Positions 1 through 8,663 of a stretch of DNA of 64,000 bases are shown here, one piece after another. Origin of the DNA: Arthrobacter sp. Soc17.1.1.1 (lineage in GTDB: Bacteria; Actinomycetota; Actinomycetes; Actinomycetales; Micrococcaceae); NCBI RefSeq assembly GCF_036867195.1, contig NZ_JBAJII010000001.1:3100001-3164000 (forward strand), given 5' to 3'. The notes below the pieces were generated by a model. That model was not told the DNA's origin, ran no database searches, and saw only the letters and a program-made list of their open reading frames with translations. Within the stretch, counting starts at the first letter, position 1. The number at the start of each line of letters is the position of its first letter. A program made the position numbers and the translations under genes.

Positions 1-135
1 CCCGGGAAGCTGACCGCAGCCGTTCACGCGGACGAGAAGGACGGCCCGTGGCATCGCAGCGTCCGGTGGACGCCTGGCCCAGGAACCCCGAACGCTGAAC
101 GGCGTGGAGCCTGCCGCCGTGGAGCCTGCCGGCGA
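1..135. other. left-edge intergenic or gene-end sequence, unresolved
   Basis: No gene can be assigned with confidence. Two plus-strand frames are open, one ending at a TGA near base 98, so this could be the 3' end of a gene converging on paaG, but I recognise no motif. A short direct repeat (cgtggagcctgcc) occurs twice just after the paaG stop codon. Confidence 0.3.
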
Positions 136-966
136 TCAGCGGAAACGCGGCGCCCGCTTCTCCCTGAATGCTTCCAGGCCCTCGCGGTAGTCGTCCGAGG
201 CACCGAGCACGCCCTGGATGTCGTTCTCCCCCCGGATGGCGTCCCACAGGCCGAGGCGCTCGTCCCGGATCCGGCCGACGAGCTGCTTCGAGGCGACGAA
301 CGCCTGCAGCGGACCGCTCGCAGCGCGCCTGGCCTTCGATCGCGTGAGGTCCAGCAGGTCCGCCGCGGGGACGGCCCGGCTGAACAGGCCTCCCGCGACG
401 GCCTCCGCGCCGCTCATGAGGTCCCCCGTGTACATGAGGTCGAGGGCGCGGTGCGGGCCCAGCCGCTCGGTGAACAGCCAGTGCCCGCCCGAGTCGAGGA
501 CGAGCCCCAGGTTGGCGAAGGGCGAGCCGATCTTGGCGTCCTCCGCCACGTACACGACGTCCGTCGCGAGGAGCAGGCCGAGTCCGACGCCGAGGCACGC
601 ACCCTGGGCGGCGGCGAAGGTGGGCGCGGGGAAGTCGGCCATCGTCCGCAGCAGGGGTGTCAGCACCCCAGCCAGGAAGCCGTGGGCGTCGTCGGACCCC
701 GGCGTGATGGAGCCGAGGTCCCGGCCGGCGCAGAAGGCCCGGCCCTCGCCGCGCAGCACGAGGGCCCGGACGGTCCCCTCGCGGACGCCGGCAGCCGCTT
801 CGGCGTACACCGCGGCGAGATCGGTGAGCGCCTGCCCGTCCACGGCGTTGAGCCGGTACGGGGCGGCCAGGACCACCTCGGCGATGCCGTCCGCGATGTC
901 CAGCCGGACCATGCCGGAGGCAGCATCGGCGCCCGACGACGCCGGATTCTCGGATTGTGCGGACAT
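136..966 (-). CDS. paaG: PaaG-type ring-1,2-epoxyphenylacetyl-CoA isomerase (crotonase fold)
   Basis: A 276-residue crotonase-superfamily protein, probably the isomerase that turns the ring epoxide of phenylacetyl-CoA into oxepin-CoA. The oxyanion-hole regions (CAGRDLGS near residue 80, QGACLGVGLG near 125) are clear. The first glutamate of true hydratases is replaced here (GVGLG instead of GGGxE), and an aspartate sits in NLGLVLDSGG (D158), where E. coli PaaG has its catalytic Asp. This favours isomerase over hydratase. It is the last gene of paaABCDE-G. Its AGGAG site is read from the paaE stop codon region, 9 bases upstream. PaaF, with both glutamates, lies in the neighbouring operon. Function is inferred from motifs and context. 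Confidence 0.85.
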   Translation of the reverse strand: MSAQSENPASSGADAASGMVRLDIADGIAEVVLAAPYRLNAVDGQALTDLAAVYAEAAAGVREGTVRALVLRGEGRAFCAGRDLGSITPGSDDAHGFLAGVLTPLLRTMADFPAPTFAAAQGACLGVGLGLLLATDVVYVAEDAKIGSPFANLGLVLDSGGHWLFTERLGPHRALDLMYTGDLMSGAEAVAGGLFSRAVPAADLLDLTRSKARRAASGPLQAFVASKQLVGRIRDERLGLWDAIRGENDIQGVLGASDDYREGLEAFREKRAPRFR

Positions 967-975
967 CAGGCGCTC

Positions 976-2106
976 CTAGGCGTCGTAGTCGACCGTGACG
1001 GTGTCGCTGGTCGGGTGGGCCTGGCAGGTGAGGACGAAGCCGGCCGCCACCTCGTCGGGCTCCAGGGCGTAGTTCTCCTCCATCGCCACGGACCCCTCGA
1101 CCACCTTCGCACGGCACGTCCCGCACACTCCCCCGGCGCAGGCGAACGGCACGTCGGGGCGCACCCGCAGCGCGGCGTTGAGGATCGATTCGCGCGCATG
1201 CGTCGGGCTCTGCACGGACCCCTGGAGTCCGTCGAGGTTGAAGGAGATGGTGTAGTTCTCGCCGGCGGCGTCGGTCACGACCGGCCGGCCGATGCTTCCT
1301 TCGGGCCGGGCCGGCTCGCCGGTGGTGAACAGCTCGAACCGTACCGCGTCCGCGGGTACGCCGCGCTCGGCCAGGAAGTCCCGGCACAGCTGCACGAGCT
1401 CGAACGGGCCGCAGAGGAACCACTCGTCCACCCGGTCGGTCGCGATGACCGTGCCGAGCAGCTGCTCGAGCTTCCCGGCGTCGATCCGGCCCGAGAGCAA
1501 CGGCGAGATGCGCTGTTCGCGGGACAGGACGTGGTGCACCGCGAAGCGGGAGGGGTAGCGGTCCTTCAGGTCCGCGAGCTCCTCCAGGAACATGACGTCC
1601 ATGGCGGCCCGGTTGGCGTAGACGAGGTCGAACCGGACGTTCGGGCCGCTCCCGAGCATGGCCCGGGCGATCGAGATGACCGGCGTGATGCCGGATCCGG
1701 CAGCGACGGCCACGAGTGAGACGGCCTGCTGCCCCGGCGTCGTGCGGGGTGTGAACTGGCCGAGCGGGCTCATCACGTCGAGGGTGTCCCCGGCCTTGAG
1801 GGACTCATTGGCCCAGGTGGAGAAGACCCCGCCGAGATCGCGCTTGACCGCGACCCGCAGTTCACCCGGACGCGGATCGGCACAGATCGAGTAGCTCCGC
1901 CGCACCTCCTTCGGCTCGCCGTCGATCTCGAGCCTAGTGCGCAGCGCGACGTACTGCCCCGGGAGGTAGTCGTACCTGTCCTGCAGGTCGGCGGGTACGT
2001 CGAGTGTGACCTCGACGGCGTCCTCCGTGAGGCGACGGACGCTCCGGACGGTGAGGCTGTGGAAGGCGCTGCGCCGTTTGGTCGAGGGGGCGAGGACGAC
2101 GGCCAT
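976..2106 (-). CDS. paaE: phenylacetyl-CoA epoxidase reductase subunit PaaE
   Basis: A 376-residue oxidoreductase that passes electrons from NAD(P)H through FAD and a plant-type [2Fe-2S] cluster to the PaaABC(D) epoxidase. An FAD-binding ferredoxin-reductase domain (RRSYSIC, about residues 70-110) comes first, then an NAD domain (AAGSGITPV). The C-terminal ferredoxin domain has the cluster ligands CAGGVCGTC and a last Cys in LTCQA. The frame stays open 40 codons upstream, but I chose the ATG at 2106 because it overlaps the paaD stop as ATGA and gives a normal N-terminus. It is translationally coupled within paaABCDE. Confidence 0.95.
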   Translation of the reverse strand: MAVVLAPSTKRRSAFHSLTVRSVRRLTEDAVEVTLDVPADLQDRYDYLPGQYVALRTRLEIDGEPKEVRRSYSICADPRPGELRVAVKRDLGGVFSTWANESLKAGDTLDVMSPLGQFTPRTTPGQQAVSLVAVAAGSGITPVISIARAMLGSGPNVRFDLVYANRAAMDVMFLEELADLKDRYPSRFAVHHVLSREQRISPLLSGRIDAGKLEQLLGTVIATDRVDEWFLCGPFELVQLCRDFLAERGVPADAVRFELFTTGEPARPEGSIGRPVVTDAAGENYTISFNLDGLQGSVQSPTHARESILNAALRVRPDVPFACAGGVCGTCRAKVVEGSVAMEENYALEPDEVAAGFVLTCQAHPTSDTVTVDYDA

Positions 2107-2612
2107 CAGTGCACCTTGAAGTAGTCGAAGGGTTCCCTGCAGGCGTTGCAGACGTAGAGCGCCTTGCAGGAGGTGGAGCCGAACCGCGTCATCTCGCGGG
2201 TGTCCAGCGACGAGCACTGGGGGCACTTGACGCTCAGCCCGATCCGCACGGGACCGGCGGCGGCCTTCCCCGTGGGCGGGGCGATACCGTACTCGGCGAG
2301 CTTGGCCTTGCCGTCGTCGCTCATCCAGTCGGTCGTCCAGGCAGGCGAGAGCGTGAGTCGGACGGCGACGTCGTCGTACCCGGCGCGGTGGAGAGCCGCC
2401 GTCACGTCGTCACGGATGGCGTCCATCGCGGGGCAGCCCGAGTAGGTGGGGGTGATGGTCACCCGGACCTGTCCCGACTCCGTCACGCGGGCGTCGCGGA
2501 GGATGCCCAGGTCCTCGATGGTGAGTACGGGGATCTCCGGGTCGCAGACGGTGGCCGCGACATCCCAGACGGCGGCGTGGGTCCCGGCCACGGGACGCAG
2601 GTCGGCGATCAT
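2106..2612 (-). CDS. paaD: phenylacetyl-CoA epoxidase subunit PaaD
   Basis: A 168-residue protein with an N-terminal MIP18/SufT-like domain (VCDPEIPVLTIEDLGIL, about residues 22-38, and TPTYSGCPAM). A C-terminal zinc-ribbon-like part carries two CxxC pairs (KCPQC and VCNAC). PaaD is needed for epoxidase activity, probably in Fe-S cluster or metal maturation. The start at 2612 was chosen because its ATG overlaps the paaC stop by four bases. The same frame is open much further upstream, but only as a shadow of paaC. It lies in its usual place between paaC and paaE. Confidence 0.95.
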   Translation of the reverse strand: MIADLRPVAGTHAAVWDVAATVCDPEIPVLTIEDLGILRDARVTESGQVRVTITPTYSGCPAMDAIRDDVTAALHRAGYDDVAVRLTLSPAWTTDWMSDDGKAKLAEYGIAPPTGKAAAGPVRIGLSVKCPQCSSLDTREMTRFGSTSCKALYVCNACREPFDYFKVH

Positions 2613-3430
2613 CACCACGACGCTCCCGGGTGTTCGCGGGCGAGGACCTGCATCTCGGCGAGGATGTAGCCGAGGTGCTCGCTGTGGCGGCCGAGGCGTC
2701 CCCCGCCGACGGCGCCGGGCACGGCCGGGAGCTCGAGGTCGGCCTCGTCGAGGACGGCCTGCACCGCTGCGTCGAACGGCGCCCGGAGGCTGCTGGGGCG
2801 CACGCCGGCGTCGCCGAGCGCGTCGATGAGCGGGTAGTCGGCGAACAGCTCCTCGACGTAGGGCCAGGTGAGCGTGAGCCCGGCGATCATGCGCCGGCGC
2901 GATTCCTCGGTGCCGAGCGCGAGCCGCAGCACCCACTGGATGCTGTGGTCGCGGTGGTAGTCGACCTCCTTGACGGCCTTCGCTGCGATCGCGGCGAGCG
3001 TCGGGTCGGTGGAGCCGGCGAGCCGCGAGTACAGCTCCCACTGGTAGAGGGCGACGACGAGCTGCCGCGCGATGGTCCGCGCGAAGTCGCCGTTGGGCTG
3101 CTCGACGAGGTGCACGGAGCGGAACTCGGGCTCCCGCCGGAAGTAGGCGAGGTCGTCCTCGGTCCTGTCCCAGGCCCGTCCGGCATAGGTCAGGAAGGAG
3201 CGGGCGTGGCCGATCTGGTCGAGGGCGATGTTCGCGAGGGCGACATCCTCCTCGAGCTCGGGAGCGCGGGAGATCCACCAGCCGAGGCGCTGCGCGAGGA
3301 TCAGGGCGTCGTCGCCCAGCCCCAGCGCGTACTGCGCGACGGCGTCGGCGGGCCGGGTCTCGAGCAGCGCGATGTCCTCGGGGCGCAGCGCGTTGCCCGG
3401 GGTGATGCGGGTGGCGCTGGCCTCGCTCAC
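2612..3430 (-). CDS. paaC: phenylacetyl-CoA epoxidase structural subunit PaaC
   Basis: A 272-residue ferritin-like protein that pairs with PaaA in the epoxidase core. It lacks a full diiron site in known enzymes and stabilises PaaA. Visible family features are YALGLGDDALILAQRLGWW near the N-terminus, IALDQIGHARSFLTYAG (about residues 68-85), and a helix with VKEVDYHRDHSIQW. The start codon is GTG, and GTGA overlaps the paaB stop. It sits third in paaABCDE with tight coupling on both sides. Confidence 0.95.
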   Translation of the reverse strand: MSEASATRITPGNALRPEDIALLETRPADAVAQYALGLGDDALILAQRLGWWISRAPELEEDVALANIALDQIGHARSFLTYAGRAWDRTEDDLAYFRREPEFRSVHLVEQPNGDFARTIARQLVVALYQWELYSRLAGSTDPTLAAIAAKAVKEVDYHRDHSIQWVLRLALGTEESRRRMIAGLTLTWPYVEELFADYPLIDALGDAGVRPSSLRAPFDAAVQAVLDEADLELPAVPGAVGGGRLGRHSEHLGYILAEMQVLAREHPGASW

Positions 3431-3774
3431 AGGTGCTTCACCCCTTCGCTCTTCGTGTAGTACGTGGCATGGCGGTAGTCCTTGCCCTGCGGCGATTCGA
3501 AGAAGGCGTCCTTCGCATCGGGATCGCTGGTGATGATGGACGACGCCGGGACCACCCAGAGGCTCACTCCCTCGTTGCGCCGCGTGTAGAGGTCACGCGC
3601 ATTGCGGACGGCCATCTCGGCGTCGGGCGCATGCAGCGATCCGGCGTGGACGTGCGAGAGGCCGCGCGAGGACCGCACGAAGACCTCCCAGAGCGGCCAG
3701 GCGGCGCGTGCCTCCTGCGGGCCCGTGGACGGTGCCGTCGCGCCGTCGTCACCCGTCGTCGATCCACCGGTCAT
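3427..3774 (-). CDS. paaB: phenylacetyl-CoA epoxidase subunit PaaB
   Basis: A 115-residue subunit, usual size for PaaB, which bridges PaaAC heterodimers into the larger epoxidase complex. The conserved core [20 protein letters not shown] and [19 protein letters not shown] is present, as is WVVPAS. The ATG at 3774 overlaps the paaA stop (ATGA), and the end overlaps the paaC start. The first 25 residues are a less conserved Thr/Gly-rich tail. Confidence 0.95.
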   Translation of the reverse strand: MTGGSTTGDDGATAPSTGPQEARAAWPLWEVFVRSSRGLSHVHAGSLHAPDAEMAVRNARDLYTRRNEGVSLWVVPASSIITSDPDAKDAFFESPQGKDYRHATYYTKSEGVKHL

Positions 3775-4757
3775 CTCAGGCCGCCTTCGCCCGTCGTGAG
3801 GGCCCGCTTCGCGGCGTAGGCCGCTGCGGCCTCGCGCACCCAGGCGCCCTCCTCATGGGCCTCACGGCGCCGCTCGAGGCGCTGCGCGTTGCAGGGGCCA
3901 CGGCCGGCGAGGACCTCCTTGAACTCGTTCCAGTCCAGCGGCCCGTGCTCCCAGTGTCCGGTCTCCTCGTCGTAGCGGACGTCCTCGTCCGGCAGCTCGA
4001 GTCCGAGGACCCTGATCTGCTCGACCACCATGCCGACGAAGCGCGAGCGCAGCTCGTCGTTCGAGAAGCGCTTGATCTTCCACTCCATCGACTTCTGCGA
4101 GTTCGGCGACTCCTCGTCCGGCGGGCCGAACATCATGAGCGACGGCGCGTACCAGCGGTTCACGGCGTCCTGCGCCATGGCACGCTGCTCGGGCGTGCCG
4201 TTGGCGAGCTCGAGCAGGATCTCGAAGCCCTGCCGCTGATGGAAGGACTCCTCCTTGCAGATGCGGACCATCGCGCGCCCGTAGGGTCCGTAGGAGGCGC
4301 GGCAGAGCGGCACCTGGTTGCAGATCGCGGCGCCGTCGACGAGCCAGCCGATCGCACCGATATCCGCCCAGGTCAGGACGGGGTAGTTGAAGATGCTCGA
4401 GTAGCGGGCCTTGCCGGCGATCAGGTCCTCGGTCATCCTGTCGCGCGGGGTTCCGAGGGTCTCGGCGGCCGAGTAGAGGTACAGGCCGTGGCCCGCCTCG
4501 TCCTGCACCTTGGCCATGAGGACGGCCTTGCGCTTCAGGGACGGCGCCCGCGTGATCCAGTTGGCCTCGGGCTGCATGCCGATGATCTCGGAGTGCGCGT
4601 GCTGGGAGATCTGGCGGGTCAGCGCCCTGCGGTAGTCCGCAGGCATCCAGTCGCGGGGCTCGATCCGGGAGTCCCGGGCGATGAGTTCGTCGAAGAGCCG
4701 CTCGCCGTCGGCGTCGTGGTCCGCACGGCCTTCCGGGGTCGTCACTGTCGTCGTCAT
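3771..4757 (-). CDS. paaA: phenylacetyl-CoA epoxidase catalytic subunit PaaA
   Basis: A 328-residue diiron oxygenase subunit that makes the ring-1,2-epoxide of phenylacetyl-CoA. Typical segments are [33 protein letters not shown] (diiron E and H ligands), and [14 protein letters not shown] (second E...H set). It is the first gene of paaABCDE-G. The ATG at 4757 follows an untranslated leader of roughly 45 bases after the predicted promoter. The divergent paaR and operator palindromes upstream indicate repression lifted by phenylacetyl-CoA, as known for PaaR/PaaX-type systems. The effector is inferred, not seen. Confidence 0.97.
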   Translation of the reverse strand: MTTTVTTPEGRADHDADGERLFDELIARDSRIEPRDWMPADYRRALTRQISQHAHSEIIGMQPEANWITRAPSLKRKAVLMAKVQDEAGHGLYLYSAAETLGTPRDRMTEDLIAGKARYSSIFNYPVLTWADIGAIGWLVDGAAICNQVPLCRASYGPYGRAMVRICKEESFHQRQGFEILLELANGTPEQRAMAQDAVNRWYAPSLMMFGPPDEESPNSQKSMEWKIKRFSNDELRSRFVGMVVEQIRVLGLELPDEDVRYDEETGHWEHGPLDWNEFKEVLAGRGPCNAQRLERRREAHEEGAWVREAAAAYAAKRALTTGEGGLR

Positions 4758-4793
4758 GGTGCCTGGCTCCCTCGTCTTGGCCTCCGGTTTATT

Positions 4794-4860
4794 TACCGAC
4801 CGTTCGTTCAGTATAGGGAGGGCTTCCGGGGAGGGTCAACGGCCTGCTGACCGAACGGTC
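4794..4860. promoter_or_regulatory. paaA/paaR divergent promoter with two TetR-type operators
   Basis: On the minus strand a -35 TTGACC (4834-4839) and a -10 TATACT (4810-4815) are 18 bases apart and drive paaA. An imperfect palindrome, accgaccgttcgttcagt (4795-4812), covers the -10 and start site. A second one, gaccgaacggtc (4849-4860), lies just ahead of paaR. The same motif recurs before paaJ at about 10666. For paaR, aaaaat (4865-4870) six bases before the ATG suggests a leaderless transcript. PaaR would therefore repress both directions. Confidence 0.75.
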
Positions 4861-4876
4861 GTGCAAAAATGACAGC

Positions 4877-5488
4877 ATGACCGTCGCCGAGCCCACGCCG
4901 CCCCCGACCCGCCGTGGGCGCCCGGGCTACGACCAGCAGTCGGTCCTCGCCGTCGCGGTCACCGCCTTCAACCGCCACGGCTACGAGGCGACGTCGATGG
5001 GGATGCTGGCCGAGGAGCTCGGTATCAGCAAGTCGGCCATCTACCACCACGTCCCCTCGAAGGGCGACCTGCTGCGGCTGGCCCTCGACCATGCGCTCGG
5101 CGGACTCGAGGCGGTGCTCTCCGCCCCCGGGGCGGCCGCCGGCGCCGCCGACACACGCCTGGAGTTCGTGCTCCGCGGGACCATCGCGGTGCTGACCGAG
5201 CGGCTCCCCTTCGTCACACTGCTGCTGCGGCTGCGGGGCAACACCGAGGTGGAGCGCGAGGCGCTCGAGCGCCGGCGCGCGTTCGACCGCGAGGTGGCCG
5301 CGCTGGTGGACGCGGCGCGCCACGAGGGCTCCATCCGCAGCGACATCGACCCCCGCACCACCACGCGCCTGATCTTCGGCACCATCAACTCGATCGTGGA
5401 GTGGTACCGGCCGGGAGGGCCACTGACGGCCGCGAAACTGGCCGACGACGTCATCGTCATGGTGTTCGACGGGCTCCACCGGCGCTGA
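4877..5488 (+). CDS. paaR: TetR-family regulator of phenylacetate catabolism
   Basis: A 203-residue TetR-type repressor. The N-terminal helix-turn-helix is clear (MGMLAEELGISKSAIYHHV, about residues 41-59), followed by a helical ligand-binding domain (LRGTIAVLTERLPF, FGTINSIVEWYRPGG). It is divergent from paaA and converges on paaZ. The palindromes next to both paa promoters are its likely sites. Family knowledge suggests phenylacetyl-CoA or a similar CoA ester as inducer. That is inference from the context. Confidence 0.85.
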   Translation: MTVAEPTPPPTRRGRPGYDQQSVLAVAVTAFNRHGYEATSMGMLAEELGISKSAIYHHVPSKGDLLRLALDHALGGLEAVLSAPGAAAGAADTRLEFVLRGTIAVLTERLPFVTLLLRLRGNTEVEREALERRRAFDREVAALVDAARHEGSIRSDIDPRTTTRLIFGTINSIVEWYRPGGPLTAAKLADDVIVMVFDGLHRR

Positions 5489-5497
5489 TGCCCCTTC

Positions 5498-5522
5498 CCG
5501 CCGACCGGACCGGACGGCGGGA
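5498..5522. terminator. hairpin between convergent paaR and paaZ
   Basis: A 7-bp perfect stem (cccgccg / cggcggg) with an 11-base loop lies directly after the paaR stop and before the paaZ stop on the other strand. It has no U-tract, as is common in high-GC actinobacteria, and could serve both directions. Confidence 0.5.
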
Positions 5523-5549
5523 TCCTCCGGCCGGGACCGTGTGCGGGAG

Positions 5550-7637
5550 CTACTTCTCGACGAGGGTCAGGACGTCGTAGGTCGCCACGATCTCGTCGTC
5601 CTGGTTGTGCAGGACGGCGTCCCAGGCCACCTCGCCGTACTCGTCCGTTTCCCGCGGCGTGATCCGCTTGGCCGTCAGCGTGACACGGATCGAATCACCG
5701 GCCGCGACCGGCGTGATGAACCGCAGGTTCTCCAGGCCGTAGTTCGCCAGCACCGGTCCCGGCGCAGGGTCCACGAAGAGGCCGGCCCCCCAGGAGAGCA
5801 GGAGGTAGCCGTGGGCCACGATGCCCGGGAAGAAGGGGTTGGCAGCGGCCGCCGCCTCGTCGGTGTGGGCGTAGAAGGTGTCACCGGTGGTCTCGGCGAA
5901 CGCACTGATGTCCGCCAGCGTCACCTGTCGCAGTCCGGAGCGGACGGCATCGCCGATGCGCAGCGTGGCGAGGTCCTTGCGGAACGGATGGCCGTCGTCG
6001 AACCGTCGGTCGGCACCCGTGTGCCACTCCCCCGTGATACTGGTGAGCATGTTCGGGGACCCCTGCACCGCGGTGCGCTGCATGTGGTGCAGCACCGAGC
6101 GCATACCGCCGAGCTCCTCGCCGCCGCCCGCACGCCCCGGTCCGCCGTGCACGAGGTGCGGCACGGGCGAACCGTGCCCCGTGGAGGTCCGCGCGTCCTC
6201 GCGGTTGAGGATCAGGACGCGGCCGTGGTGCGCCGCGATGCCGAGCACGAGGTCCTGCGCCACCGCCGGGTCGTTCGTGCAGACCGTGGCTACGAGCGAG
6301 CCCGAGCCGAGGGCCGCGAGGCGGACGGCGTGCGGGAGGTCGTCGTAGCCGATGACGGACGCGACCGGACCGAAGGCCTCCACCGAGTGCAGCGCGCCGG
6401 CCTCGACGTCCTTCCACGTGAGCAGCACGGGCTCCATGAAGGCGCCCCCCGGCGCCTTGCCGAGGGTGTTGTCCGCGAGCACGACGTCGGGGGCGTCGAG
6501 CGAACCGAACGCCACCGCTGCGCCGCCGGCGATCAGCTCCCGGACGGCGTCCTGCACGCCCTCCAGCTGCGCGAGCGATGCGAGCGCGCCCATGGTGACG
6601 CCCTCGGCCCTCGGGTCGCCGAGGGTCACCCGCGAGCGGATCCGCTCCCCCGCGGCCCGCACGACGTCGTCGACGAGCGCTTCGGGCACGATGGACCGGC
6701 GGATGCTCGTGCACTTCTGGCCGGCCTTGACCGTCATCTCCGTGACCAGGGACTTCACGAAGGCGTCGAACTCGGGCGTACCGGGGACGGCGTCGGGGCC
6801 GAGGATCGCGGCGTTGAGGGAGTCCGTCTCGCAGGTGAAGCGCACCCCGCCGCGCGCCACGGACGGATGCGCCTTGAGCAGGTCGGCGGTGGACGCGGAG
6901 CCCGTGAAGGACACGAGGTCCCGGTAGTCGAGGTGGTCGAGGACGTCACGCGCCGGGCCGGAGATGAGCTGCAGCGAACCCGGCGGCAGGATCGCGGAAC
7001 CGACGATGAGCTTCACGACGGCTGCGGTCAGGAAGCCGGTGGGCGTCGCGGGCTTCACGATGGTCGGTACGCCGGCGAGGAAGGCGGGGGCCAGCTTCTC
7101 GAGCATGCCCCACACGGGGAAGTTGAAGGCATTGATCTGCACCGCGACGCCGGGGATGCGCGTGTGGATGTGCGTTCCGAGGAAGGAGCCGTCCTTCGAG
7201 AGCACCTCGGGCGGGCCGTCGACGATCACGTGGGAGTTCGGCAGCTCGCGGCGCCCCTTCGACCCGAACGTGAAGAGCACGCCGATGCCGCCGTCGATGT
7301 CTACCATGGAGTCGACCTTCGTGGCGCCGGTCTTCGCGGACAGCTCGTACAGGGGGTCGCGGTGCGCGTTCAGGTACTGCGCGAGCTCCTTGAGCTTCAG
7401 GGCGCGCTCGTGGAAGGTGAAGCGCCCTAGTTCGGCCTGGCCGGTGCTGCGCGCGAACCGGACGGCGGCGGCGGTGTCGATGCCGGCCGTGCTGACGACG
7501 GCGAGCTCCTCGCCGGTGCTGGCGTCACGGACCACGGTGCCGTCACCGTCCGCCGCGGTGCGGTCCGGCGTCCACCAGGCATCCTCGATGAAGCTGGGGA
7601 CGACGTCGATCTGTACTCGTTCCGGGGCGGTGGTCAT
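5550..7637 (-). CDS. paaZ: bifunctional oxepin-CoA hydrolase / semialdehyde dehydrogenase PaaZ
   Basis: A 695-residue fusion of normal PaaZ length. The N-terminal aldehyde dehydrogenase domain (about residues 1-530) has the general-base glutamate in CETDSLN (E270) and the nucleophile in KAGQKCTSIRR (C309). The C-terminal MaoC-like hydratase domain has FAETTGDTFYAHTDE and NPFFPGIVAHGYLL. The hydratase opens the oxepin ring and the dehydrogenase oxidises the resulting semialdehyde to 3-oxo-5,6-dehydrosuberyl-CoA. The ATG at 7637 is preceded by an AAAGGCGAG site. It is the last gene after paaJ-paaF-paaH, with a 54-base gap. Confidence 0.96.
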   Translation of the reverse strand: MTTAPERVQIDVVPSFIEDAWWTPDRTAADGDGTVVRDASTGEELAVVSTAGIDTAAAVRFARSTGQAELGRFTFHERALKLKELAQYLNAHRDPLYELSAKTGATKVDSMVDIDGGIGVLFTFGSKGRRELPNSHVIVDGPPEVLSKDGSFLGTHIHTRIPGVAVQINAFNFPVWGMLEKLAPAFLAGVPTIVKPATPTGFLTAAVVKLIVGSAILPPGSLQLISGPARDVLDHLDYRDLVSFTGSASTADLLKAHPSVARGGVRFTCETDSLNAAILGPDAVPGTPEFDAFVKSLVTEMTVKAGQKCTSIRRSIVPEALVDDVVRAAGERIRSRVTLGDPRAEGVTMGALASLAQLEGVQDAVRELIAGGAAVAFGSLDAPDVVLADNTLGKAPGGAFMEPVLLTWKDVEAGALHSVEAFGPVASVIGYDDLPHAVRLAALGSGSLVATVCTNDPAVAQDLVLGIAAHHGRVLILNREDARTSTGHGSPVPHLVHGGPGRAGGGEELGGMRSVLHHMQRTAVQGSPNMLTSITGEWHTGADRRFDDGHPFRKDLATLRIGDAVRSGLRQVTLADISAFAETTGDTFYAHTDEAAAAANPFFPGIVAHGYLLLSWGAGLFVDPAPGPVLANYGLENLRFITPVAAGDSIRVTLTAKRITPRETDEYGEVAWDAVLHNQDDEIVATYDVLTLVEK

Positions 7638-7691
7638 GTCCGCTCGCCTTTCACTGGTGCTGCCGGGGATGGGGGTCGGGGTGTGGCCGGG

Positions 7692-8663
7692 TCACGCCGA
7701 CGGCGGGGCATCGTCCCACGCGAAGAAGCCGTGCCCGGTCTTGCGGCCGAGCTGGCCGCGGGCCACCTTCTCGCGCAGGATCGCCGGCGGGGTGAAGCGC
7801 GGCCCGAGGGTCGAGGCGAGGTACTCCGCGATGCCGAGGCGGACGTCGAGGCCCACGATGTCGGTGGTGCGCAGCGGCCCGACGGGGTGCCTGTAGCCGA
7901 GGACCATCGCTGCGTCGATGTCCTCCGCGCTCGCCACACCCTCCTCGAGCATGCGCATGGCCTCCAGGGCGATGGCGACGCCGAGCCTGGAGCTGGCGAA
8001 GCCCGGGGAGTCGCGCACGACGACGGGCGTCTTGCCGAGCGCACCCACCCAGGACCGCGCGGCGGCCTCGAGCTCTGCGGACGTCCGGGCTCCGAGCACC
8101 ACCTCGATCAGGGTCGATGCCGGCACGGGGTTGAAGAAGTGGAGCCCGCAGAACCGGTCGGGGCGCTGCAGGACGTCGGCGAGCGCGTCGACCGAGAGGG
8201 AGGAGGTGTTCGTCGCGAGCCACGCGCCGTCGTCGAGGACGTCCTCGACCGCCCGCAGCGCCTGCCGCTTGAGGCCGAGGTCCTCCGGCACCGCCTCGAC
8301 GACGAGGCCGCGGGAGGCGAACGACGCGTAGTCCGTGGACACCGCCACGCGGCGGGTCAGGTCGGCCAGTGGTTCCGCCGTCGTGCCGCGGTCCACGCTG
8401 CGCGCGAGGGCCTGCGTGACGCGTGCGAGGCCCGCCTGCGCTGCGTCGTCGTCGCGTTCGACGACGACGACGTCGGAGCCTGCCAGGCAGAACGCATGCG
8501 CGATGCCGGCACCCATCCTGCCGCCGCCGAGGACGCCGACGCGTGCCGGCACACCCTGAGCGCCCTGTACACCCTGGGCAGGGTGTCCAGCCGCTGGGTC
8601 GGCGCCACGCCCCGGGGCAGCGGGCACGGCATCCCGGGCAGTCCCCTCGGGCACGGTACTCAT
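7692..8663 (-). CDS. paaH: 3-hydroxyacyl-CoA dehydrogenase PaaH
   Basis: A 323-residue NAD-dependent dehydrogenase that oxidises 3-hydroxyadipyl-CoA to 3-oxoadipyl-CoA. The Rossmann motif GVLGGGRMGAGIA begins near residue 43. The active-site region is GLHFFNPVPASTLIEVV, and the C-terminal domain ends with GRKTGHGFFAWDD. The first 40 residues (Ala/Pro/Gly/Gln rich) are an odd low-complexity extension before the Rossmann fold. The ATG at 8663 overlaps the paaF stop by four bases, which supports this start. Confidence 0.93.
   Translation of the reverse strand: MSTVPEGTARDAVPAAPGRGADPAAGHPAQGVQGAQGVPARVGVLGGGRMGAGIAHAFCLAGSDVVVVERDDDAAQAGLARVTQALARSVDRGTTAEPLADLTRRVAVSTDYASFASRGLVVEAVPEDLGLKRQALRAVEDVLDDGAWLATNTSSLSVDALADVLQRPDRFCGLHFFNPVPASTLIEVVLGARTSAELEAAARSWVGALGKTPVVVRDSPGFASSRLGVAIALEAMRMLEEGVASAEDIDAAMVLGYRHPVGPLRTTDIVGLDVRLGIAEYLASTLGPRFTPPAILREKVARGQLGRKTGHGFFAWDDAPPSA

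Noticed and set aside
451..1719. 422-codon plus-strand frame opposite paaG and paaE
   Set aside because: Shadow frame of high-GC coding DNA with no recognisable domain; paaG and paaE on the other strand are certain.
5541..7430. 629-codon plus-strand frame opposite paaZ
   Set aside because: Arg/Gly/His-rich translation typical of an antisense shadow; paaZ has complete catalytic motifs.
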